Assembly (NCBI GenBank): GCA_023664705.1
Contig: JAMPFE010000002.1
Span: 90,206 to 154,205 of the forward strand
DNA: 64,000 nt
Origin: Lachnospiraceae bacterium
GTDB lineage: Bacteria; Bacillota; Clostridia; Oscillospirales; Ruminococcaceae
Direction: 5' to 3'
A program made the position numbers and the translations under genes. Positions 57,939 through 64,000 of this stretch are shown in pieces. The notes beneath the pieces were generated by a model. It was not told where the DNA came from and searched no databases. It was given only the letters and a program-made list of their open reading frames with translations. The number at the start of each line of letters is the position of its first letter. Position 1 is the stretch's first letter.

Positions 57939-60761
57939 ATGGCAAACGATAAAATCATCATCAAGGGCGCGAGGGAGCACAACCTCAACAATATCGACGT
58001 GACGATACCGCGCGACAAGCTTGTCGTGCTGACTGGGGTTTCGGGGTCGGGGAAGTCATCGCTGGCGTTCGACACTATCTTCGCGGACGGGCAGCGGCGC
58101 TATATGGAGAGCCTTTCGTCCTACGCGAGAATGTTCCTCGGGCAGATGGAAAAGCCCGACGTGGACAGCATCGACGGGCTTTCCCCCGCTATCTCGATAG
58201 ACCAGAAAACCACCTCCAAGAACCCGCGCTCCACCGTCGGGACGGTCACGGAGATATACGACTATCTGCGATTGATGTACGCGCGGATAGGCATTCCGCA
58301 CTGCCCCGTATGCGGGCGGGAGATAAGGCAGCAGACCGTCGACGAGATAGTCGACCGAGTGCTGGAGTTGCCCGAAAAGACGAAATTTCAGGTGCTCGCG
58401 CCCGTTGTGCGCGGGCGCAAGGGCGAGCACAAAAAGGAGTTCGAGGCGGCGCGCAAGGCGGGCTTTTCGCGGGTGCGCGTCGACGGGATAACCTACGACC
58501 TCTCCGAGAAAATTTCGCTCGAGAAGAACATAAAGCACTCCATTGAGATAATCGTCGACCGCCTTGTCATCAAGGACGGTCTGAAAACGCGCCTTTCCGA
58601 GAGCGTTGAGACGGCGGGGGCGCTTACGGGCGGGCTTATTTATATTGATGTCATAGACGGTGAAGAACTGCACTTTTCGCAGAGCTACTCCTGCCCCGAG
58701 CACGGCGTTTCCGTGGACGAGCTGGTGCCGAGAATGTTCTCGTTCAACAACCCGTTCGGGGCGTGCCCCGAGTGCACGGGCATAGGCAGCTATCTGCGCA
58801 TCGACCCCGACCTCATTCTGCCGAACCCGGACTTGTCGATAAAGGACGGCGGCATTAAGGCTTACGGCTGGACCTACAAGGAGGGCACTATCGCGGCGAT
58901 GTATTTCGACGCGCTTGCCGAGCGGCACGGCTTTTCCGTGGAGCAGCCGCTTTCGGAGCTGCCGAAAAAGGCTGTCGACGAGATACTTTACGGCACTAAA
59001 GGCGAAAAGATACTCATAAGGCGTCCGAGAGCGCAGGGCGGCGGGCAGTACTACACCGATTTCGAGGGCGTTGCCAACAATATGCAGCGCCGCTACGACG
59101 AGGGCAACGCCGCGATGTACTCCCACGACGCGCTGGAGGACTTCATGAGCGACGCGGTCTGCCCGAAATGTCACGGCGAGCGCCTTAACGACGCGGCTCT
59201 CGCGGTTACGGTGGGCGGCTTGAACATCAGCGATTTCTGCAAGATGTCCGTGGTAAAGGCGCTGGATTTTATCGAAAATCTGGAGCTTTCGGCGCGCGAT
59301 AAGATGATAGCGGGGCAGATACTCAAAGAGATAAAGGCGCGGCTCGGCTTTCTGCGGAGCGTGGGTCTGGAATACCTTACGCTGTCGCGCTCCTCGGGGA
59401 CGCTTTCGGGCGGCGAGAGCCAGCGCATACGCTTGGCGACGCAGATAGGAAGCGCGCTTACGGGCGTGCTGTACATTCTCGACGAGCCGTCTATCGGGCT
59501 GCACCAGCGCGACAACGACAAGCTCATCGCGACGCTGAAAAATCTCCGCGACCTCGGCAACACGCTGATTGTCGTCGAGCACGACGAGGACACCATGCGC
59601 GCCGCGGACTGGATAGTCGACATAGGTCCCGAGGCGGGCGTGCACGGCGGGAACGTCGTTTACAGCGGCGAGGTGAGCGGGCTGCTGAAATGCCGAAAAT
59701 CCATTACGGGGCAATATCTCAGCGGCAAGAAGAAAATTCCCGTGCCCGAAAAGCGCAGACCGACCGACGGCAGGTGGCTGAGGGTCATCGGCGCGGAGGA
59801 GAACAACCTCAAAAAGATAAACGTCGATATACCGATAGGCGTGTTCACCTGCGTTACGGGCGTTTCGGGCAGCGGCAAAAGCTCGCTCGTCAACGAGATT
59901 GTGTACAAGCACCTGTTCGGAAAGCTCAACAGGGGGCGCGTCCGCGCGGGGAAGTTCAAGGATATGAAAGGCTTGGAGCACCTCGACAAGGTCATTATGA
60001 TAGACCAGTCGCCTATCGGCAGAACGCCGCGCTCCAATCCCGCGACTTATACGGGCGTGTTCACGGATATACGCGACCTGTTCGCGCAGACCAACGACGC
60101 CAAAACGCGCGGCTATACGTCGGGGCGGTTCTCGTTCAACGTCAAGGGCGGGCGCTGCGAGGCCTGCGAGGGCGACGGCATACTCAAAATCGAGATGCAC
60201 TTTTTGCCCGACATCTTCGTGCCGTGCGAGGTCTGCAAGGGACACCGCTACAACCGCGAGACGCTGGAAGTCAAGTACAAGGGCAAGAACATCTACGACG
60301 TGCTGGAGATGACCGTCTCCGAGGGCGTGGAGTTCTTCGCGAATTTGCCGAGAATTTACAACAAGCTGAAAACGCTTGAAGAGGTCGGTCTGGGTTACAT
60401 CAAGATCGGGCAGTCCTCGACGACGCTTTCGGGCGGCGAGGCGCAGCGCATAAAGCTCGCGGCGGAGCTGTCGAAGCGCTCCACGGGCAAGACGATATAC
60501 ATTCTTGACGAGCCGACCACGGGGCTGCACTCCGCGGACGTGAAAAGACTCATCGAGATATTGCAGCGGCTCACGAGCTCGGGGAACACCGTGCTTGTTA
60601 TCGAGCATAACCTCGACGTTATCAAGACCGCCGACTACATTATAGATATGGGTCCCGAGGGCGGCGACAAGGGCGGAACGGTTATCGCAAAGGGCACTCC
60701 CGAGGAAATTGCCGGGAACAAAAAATCCTATACGGGCGAATATTTGAAAAAGATGTTGTAA
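57939..60761 (+). CDS. uvrA: Excinuclease ABC subunit A
   Basis: 940 residues with two ABC modules: Walker A GVSGSGKSSLAFDT at about 31, signature LSGGESQRIRLATQ at about 489, Walker A GVSGSGKSSLVNEI at about 641, and signature LSGGEAQRIKLAAE at about 830. Zinc-binding Cys clusters are at CPVCGRE, CPEH ... CPECTG, and CEACEG ... CEVCKG. It finds DNA damage and loads UvrB. Separate promoters drive uvrB and uvrA. Confidence 0.99.
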   Translation: MANDKIIIKGAREHNLNNIDVTIPRDKLVVLTGVSGSGKSSLAFDTIFADGQRRYMESLSSYARMFLGQMEKPDVDSIDGLSPAISIDQKTTSKNPRSTVGTVTEIYDYLRLMYARIGIPHCPVCGREIRQQTVDEIVDRVLELPEKTKFQVLAPVVRGRKGEHKKEFEAARKAGFSRVRVDGITYDLSEKISLEKNIKHSIEIIVDRLVIKDGLKTRLSESVETAGALTGGLIYIDVIDGEELHFSQSYSCPEHGVSVDELVPRMFSFNNPFGACPECTGIGSYLRIDPDLILPNPDLSIKDGGIKAYGWTYKEGTIAAMYFDALAERHGFSVEQPLSELPKKAVDEILYGTKGEKILIRRPRAQGGGQYYTDFEGVANNMQRRYDEGNAAMYSHDALEDFMSDAVCPKCHGERLNDAALAVTVGGLNISDFCKMSVVKALDFIENLELSARDKMIAGQILKEIKARLGFLRSVGLEYLTLSRSSGTLSGGESQRIRLATQIGSALTGVLYILDEPSIGLHQRDNDKLIATLKNLRDLGNTLIVVEHDEDTMRAADWIVDIGPEAGVHGGNVVYSGEVSGLLKCRKSITGQYLSGKKKIPVPEKRRPTDGRWLRVIGAEENNLKKINVDIPIGVFTCVTGVSGSGKSSLVNEIVYKHLFGKLNRGRVRAGKFKDMKGLEHLDKVIMIDQSPIGRTPRSNPATYTGVFTDIRDLFAQTNDAKTRGYTSGRFSFNVKGGRCEACEGDGILKIEMHFLPDIFVPCEVCKGHRYNRETLEVKYKGKNIYDVLEMTVSEGVEFFANLPRIYNKLKTLEEVGLGYIKIGQSSTTLSGGEAQRIKLAAELSKRSTGKTIYILDEPTTGLHSADVKRLIEILQRLTSSGNTVLVIEHNLDVIKTADYIIDMGPEGGDKGGTVIAKGTPEEIAGNKKSYTGEYLKKML

Positions 60762-60767
60762 AACAGG

Positions 60768-60796
60768 TTGACAAAACGCGAAAAATATGGTAAAAT
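60768..60796 (+). promoter_or_regulatory. Promoter of mscL
   Basis: TTGACA (60768-60773), 17-bp spacer, TAAAAT (60791-60796). Confidence 0.75.
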
Positions 60797-60832
60797 CTGT
60801 ATTGTAACGTTTTTTTGAAAGGAAGATTTTTT

Positions 60833-61324
60833 ATGGCGGACGAACAGAAGAAGCCGAACGGCTTTGCGAAAATACTTAAGGAGTTTCAGACCTTTATTTC
60901 CAGAGGAAACGTTCTGGATATGGCGGTCGGCGTTATCATCGGCGGCGCGTTCACGGCTATCGTAAACTCGCTCGTAAACGACATTCTTATGCCGTTTATC
61001 GGTATGATAATGGCGGGCATCAACCTTAAGGCGCTTTCCGTGACCTTGCCGTGGCATATCGGCGACAATCCCCCCGTTACCATTCTTTTCGGCAGCTTTT
61101 TTCAGGCTATCATCACTTTCCTGCTGACGGCTGTGTGCGTGTTCCTTATCGTTAAGGTAATGAACACTATCAAATCAAAGCTGGAGAAGAAAAAGGAGGA
61201 GGCTCCCGCGGCGCCGCCCGCGCCCGACCCCCAGCTCGTGCTGCTCACGGAGATACGCGATCTGCTGAAGGCGCAGGCTGTCGAGTACGACGATGACGAG
61301 GAGACCGAGGATACGGAAGAATAA
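60833..61324 (+). CDS. mscL: Large-conductance mechanosensitive channel
   Basis: 163 residues from the ATG at 60833 (AAAGGAAG upstream). The N-terminal amphipathic helix and TM1 read FISRGNVLDMAVGVIIGGAF; TM2 is ILFGSFFQAIITFLLTAVCV. A Glu/Pro-rich C-terminal helix bundle ends the protein. The pentameric channel releases solutes during hypo-osmotic shock. The acidic tail (DDDEETEDTEE) is longer than in E. coli. Confidence 0.96.
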   Translation: MADEQKKPNGFAKILKEFQTFISRGNVLDMAVGVIIGGAFTAIVNSLVNDILMPFIGMIMAGINLKALSVTLPWHIGDNPPVTILFGSFFQAIITFLLTAVCVFLIVKVMNTIKSKLEKKKEEAPAAPPAPDPQLVLLTEIRDLLKAQAVEYDDDEETEDTEE

Positions 61325-61369
61325 CGCTTTGCTGCCCGATAAAGGGCAGCAATTCTTTACGGAGGAGCT

Positions 61370-61801
61370 ATGATACGTGAAATAAACAGCGGGGATTATC
61401 GGCAGCTTATGGAGCTGTATCTTCACCTGCACGAAACGGAAGTTCCCGATTACGAAACGGCTGCCGCGGCTTGGGAGCGCATACTCGCGGACGAGGGCTA
61501 TCACATTATCGTCGCCGAGGAGGACGGAAGGCTCGTTTCCTCGTGCACAGTCGTTATTGTGCCGAATTTAACGCGCGGAGTTCGCCCCTACGCGCGCGTC
61601 GAGAACGTTGTCACTCACGCGGATTATCGGCGGCGGGGGCTCGCGACCGCCTGTCTCGACCGCGCACGGGAACTCGCCAAGGCGGCGGGGTGCTATAATA
61701 TCGCGCTGCTGACGGGCTCCAAGGACGAGGGCACGCTGAAATTCTACGAGAACGCGGGCTATAAGCGCGGTGAAAAAACGGGGTTCATTCAATGGCTGTG
61801 A
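61370..61801 (+). CDS. GNAT family N-acetyltransferase
   Basis: 143 residues. The acetyl-CoA loop is VVTHADYRRRGLATACLDRA, and the end LKFYENAGYKRGEKTGFIQW is typical of the aminoglycoside/ribosomal-type GNAT superfamily. Substrate unknown. GGAGG precedes the ATG, 45 bp after mscL. Confidence 0.93.
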   Translation: MIREINSGDYRQLMELYLHLHETEVPDYETAAAAWERILADEGYHIIVAEEDGRLVSSCTVVIVPNLTRGVRPYARVENVVTHADYRRRGLATACLDRARELAKAAGCYNIALLTGSKDEGTLKFYENAGYKRGEKTGFIQWL

Positions 61802-61809
61802 AATAAAAA

Positions 61810-61835
61810 AACGGGCAAGTCGAGGCTTGCCCGTT
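61810..61835. terminator. Bidirectional terminator between GNAT gene and aspS
   Basis: AACGGGCAAG/CTTGCCCGTT stem with a 6-nt loop, A-run before and T-rich after, placed between two converging genes. Confidence 0.9.
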
Positions 61836-61844
61836 TGTATTGTG

Positions 61845-63623
61845 TCACATTTGCTTGCGAACCTTGATATGGACCTCGCGGAGCTGCTGCTCGGTGACCT
61901 CCGTGGGCGCTCCGAGGAGCAGATCCTGCGCGTTGGAGTTGAGCGGGAACGCGATTATCTCGCGGATGCTCTCCTCGCCCGTGAGGAGCATTATCATGCG
62001 GTCTACGCCGGGAGCCATTCCCGCGTGGGGCGGCGCTCCGTATTTGAACGCGCTGTACAGCGCCCCGAACTTGCCTGCTACGTCCTCCTCGGTGTAGCCC
62101 GCTATCTCGAATGCCTTGACCATAATGTCGAGGTCGTGGTTGCGGACGGCGCCCGAGGAAAGCTCCACGCCGTTGCAGACGATGTCGTACTGATACGCGA
62201 GAATATCCAAGGGGTCCTTATTCAGCAGCGCATCAAGTCCGCCCTGCGGCATCGAGAACGGGTTGTGCGTGAAAATTATCTTGCCCGTCTCCTCGTCGAG
62301 CTCGTACATCGGGAAATCGACGATAAAGCAAAGCTCGAAGCGGCTCTCGTCGATGAGGTTCATGCGCTTGGCGACCTCGGTGCGTATCTGCCCCGCGAAC
62401 TTGGGGGCGTTCTTCGCGCTGTCCGCGATGAAGTACAGCACGTCGCCTATCTCAAGCTCACAGCGGCTTGCAAGTTCGTCGCGCTGCCCGTCGTTGAGGA
62501 ACTTGTCGATGGGACCGTTGTACTTGAACTTCCGTCCGTCCTCGCCCTGTTCCACCTTAAAGTAGCCCAAGCCCTTCATGCCGACCTCGTTGGTGGCAAA
62601 ATCTTCCATATTCTTGAAGAAGCTCTTGGACTGCTTCGCCATATCGGGAACGCGTATTCCGCGGACGGTCTTGTTGCAGAACGGCTTGAAATCGCTGTCG
62701 ACGAACAAATCGGACAGCTCCTTGATGACGAGTGGATTGCGCAGGTCGGGCTTATCCGTGCCGTAGGTGAGCATTGCCTCCTCGAAGGGTATTCTGCGGA
62801 ACGGCGCGGGGCTTACCTGCTTGTCGGAGAACTTCGCGAACGTCTCCGAGAGGACCTCCTCCGCGACCGCGAAAACGTCCTCCTGCGTCGCGAACGACAT
62901 CTCGAAGTCGAGCTGATAGAACTCGCCCGGGGAGCGGTCGGCGCGCGCGTCCTCGTCGCGGAAGCAGGGCGCTATCTGGAAATATTTGTCAAATCCCGAG
63001 ACCATATATATCTGCTTGAATATCTGCGGAGCCTGCGGCAGCGCGTAGAATTTTCCGTGGTGCTTGCGGCTGGGGATAAGGTAGTCGCGCGCGCCCTCGG
63101 GCGAGGACGTCGACAAAATCGGCGTTTGCAGCTCCAGAAAGCCCATTTCGGTCATTTTGCTGCGCAAAAACGAGATAACCTTCGAGCGGAAGATGATGTT
63201 TTCGTGCATTTTTTTGTTGCGCAGGTCGAGGTAGCGGTATTTCAGGCGCAGATCCTCCTTGGTCTTGCGCGATTCGTCGACGTCGAACGGGAGCTGCTCG
63301 GGAATGACCCTGCCGAGGATGCGTACCTCCTCCGCCTCTATCTCGACGGTGCCCGTTTCGATTTTGTCGTTGTAGGTGCTCTCGTCGCGCTTTAAGACCG
63401 TGCCCGCTATCGACACCGCGCACTCCTTGCGTATGCCCTCGAGCAGCGACTCGTTGTGGAACACTATCTGCACCTGACCGTAGTGGTCGCGCAGATCCAC
63501 GAACATAATGCCGCCGTGGTCGCGGATATTCTCCACCCAGCCCGCCGCGCGGACCCTTTTGCCGATGTCCTTTTCGCTTACCGCGTTGCAGTACTGCGTG
63601 CGGTATTCATTTTCTCTGAACAA
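61845..63623 (-). CDS. aspS: Aspartyl-tRNA synthetase
   Basis: 592 residues if started at the TTG at 63623 (MFRENEYRT...), which gives the usual length and has AAAGGG 9 bp upstream. The much longer open frame runs through the promoter and is rejected. Anticodon-binding OB fold (VRAAGWVENIRDHGGIMFVD), class II motifs including FRDEDARADRSPGEFYQLD and the motif 3 GMAPGVDRMIMLLTGEESIR. It charges tRNA-Asp. With gatCAB present it may be a non-discriminating enzyme, but it is of the long bacterial type. Confidence 0.96.
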   Translation of the reverse strand: MFRENEYRTQYCNAVSEKDIGKRVRAAGWVENIRDHGGIMFVDLRDHYGQVQIVFHNESLLEGIRKECAVSIAGTVLKRDESTYNDKIETGTVEIEAEEVRILGRVIPEQLPFDVDESRKTKEDLRLKYRYLDLRNKKMHENIIFRSKVISFLRSKMTEMGFLELQTPILSTSSPEGARDYLIPSRKHHGKFYALPQAPQIFKQIYMVSGFDKYFQIAPCFRDEDARADRSPGEFYQLDFEMSFATQEDVFAVAEEVLSETFAKFSDKQVSPAPFRRIPFEEAMLTYGTDKPDLRNPLVIKELSDLFVDSDFKPFCNKTVRGIRVPDMAKQSKSFFKNMEDFATNEVGMKGLGYFKVEQGEDGRKFKYNGPIDKFLNDGQRDELASRCELEIGDVLYFIADSAKNAPKFAGQIRTEVAKRMNLIDESRFELCFIVDFPMYELDEETGKIIFTHNPFSMPQGGLDALLNKDPLDILAYQYDIVCNGVELSSGAVRNHDLDIMVKAFEIAGYTEEDVAGKFGALYSAFKYGAPPHAGMAPGVDRMIMLLTGEESIREIIAFPLNSNAQDLLLGAPTEVTEQQLREVHIKVRKQM

Positions 63624-63731
63624 AATATTCAACCCTTTCACTGACCCTTTACGGTTATTTATTGCAAAATATTCACAAAATATACAATATTTGACAATAT
63701 TGACTGTCCGCTGATATTGTATTAACAATTT

Positions 63732-63760
63732 ATTATAACACTTATAAGCCGAATTGTCAA
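63732..63760 (-). promoter_or_regulatory. Promoter of aspS
   Basis: Minus strand TTGACA (63760-63755), 17-bp spacer, TATAAT (63737-63732). The leader of about 100 nt is AT-rich with TTGACAATATTGAC-like repeats (TATTGTCAAATATTGTA on the minus strand) but shows no T-box motif. Confidence 0.8.
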
Positions 63761-63832
63761 GTTTAGGAGAGCTTTTTTTGCAAATTTTCTCGATAATTCG
63801 CCCGATATTGCGGAAAAACGGGAAAAAATCCC

Positions 63833-63861
63833 TTGACAAGGGCGGCGTTTTTCATTATAAT
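63833..63861 (+). promoter_or_regulatory. Promoter of the gene at the right edge
   Basis: TTGACA (63833-63838), 17-bp spacer, TATAAT (63856-63861). Confidence 0.8.
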
Positions 63862-63899
63862 AGATATTGTATGTGGCGGAAAATACGGGGTACTTTTGT

Positions 63900-64000
63900 A
63901 TGAATAAACCTGAAAAGAAGAAAAAAAGCGGCAAATTAAACCTCATCATATGCGGAGTCGCGTTTATCGTAATGGTAGTTTATCTGCTGTTTGTGGACAA
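63900..64000 (+). CDS. Membrane protein, N-terminal fragment (continues beyond window)
   Basis: About 33 residues are visible: MNKPEKKKKSGKLNLIICGV followed by a hydrophobic stretch (AFIVMVVYLLFV). A Lys-rich cytoplasmic tail and one membrane helix suggest a single-pass anchored protein such as an HlyD-like or division-type protein; the visible part cannot decide. The promoter at 63833 supports a real start, although no strong ribosome binding site is seen. Confidence 0.6.
   Translation, partial: MNKPEKKKKSGKLNLIICGVAFIVMVVYLLFVD

Noticed and set aside
58056..60608. 850-codon open frame on the minus strand opposite uvrA
   Set aside because: It is a codon-bias shadow of uvrA: no recognisable domain, Arg/Val/His-rich composition, no ribosome binding site. 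Similar frames opposite glyA, leuC, uvrB and aspS were rejected for the same reason.
63624..63731. T-box leader before aspS
   Set aside because: The leader is about 100 nt, AT-rich, and lacks the T-box AGGGTGG-type motif and a terminator/antiterminator pair.

Overview
The window is 64 kb of chromosome from a spore-forming member of the Clostridia. An Oscillospiraceae/Ruminococcaceae-like bacterium fits best; this is inferred from gene content, not from a search. Spore genes are spread through it: a SpoVB-like flippase, yabP, yabQ, divIC, cotJABC and yunB. It also has gatCAB, clear sigma-A promoters that nearly all have 17-bp spacers, GC-rich coding sequence and AT-rich intergenic gaps. Codon use is so GC-biased that many long antisense open frames appear; these were treated as shadows.

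Layout. 1-370: tail of a large serine recombinase and a palindromic junction, probably the edge of an integrative element. 398-1631: DUF2000 gene and AraC regulator, translationally coupled. 1797-9644: a five-gene set encoding SWIM zinc finger, helical-repeat protein, MoxR AAA ATPase, DUF5682 and VWA proteins. It resembles the uncharacterised E. coli yehLMPQ locus and is the best candidate for an undescribed system. 9755-14843: a LytTR two-component pair and a chemoreceptor gene, with 21-bp-spaced LytTR-like direct repeats just upstream of the chemoreceptor promoter. The histidine kinase carries an unusual C-terminal RsiV-like ectodomain. 14883-22362: an S1-domain protein, cardiolipin synthase and a block syntenic with B. 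subtilis yabM-yabN-yabO-yabP-yabQ-divIC. 22491-30220: dcd, an XRE/DUF6442 cassette with visible operators, an SGNH esterase lipoprotein, comEA, a DUF2798 protein, cotJABC, and an ECF sigma factor with an anti-sigma-like protein carrying two degenerate LytM domains. 30291-52623: a long minus-strand housekeeping stretch (rarA, prs, glyA, leuCD-GNAT-kptA-leuB, gatC-gatA-GNAT-gatB, ligA, yunB, M18 peptidase, lytic transglycosylase, coaE, sua5-type tsaC, prfA). 52795-53935: tRNA-Lys(TTT) and tRNA-Arg(CCG) separated by about 1 kb of non-coding, highly structured and tandemly repeated DNA. 54121-63623: radC, uvrB, uvrA, mscL and aspS with small accessory genes.

Three families of non-coding repeats were found by eye. 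Family A has arms built from TTGACAGT units around GC hairpins (9624, 15878). Family B is an array of TGCAG/CTGCA units with about 11-bp period in an element of about 230 bp (8210, 17707, and a tandem array at 53138-53770). The third is a 168-bp tandem duplication in front of prfA that creates two 11-codon copies of the prfA start, each with its own ribosome binding site. Family A has supplied the last codons of the VWA gene, and a family B copy sits inside the five-gene operon.
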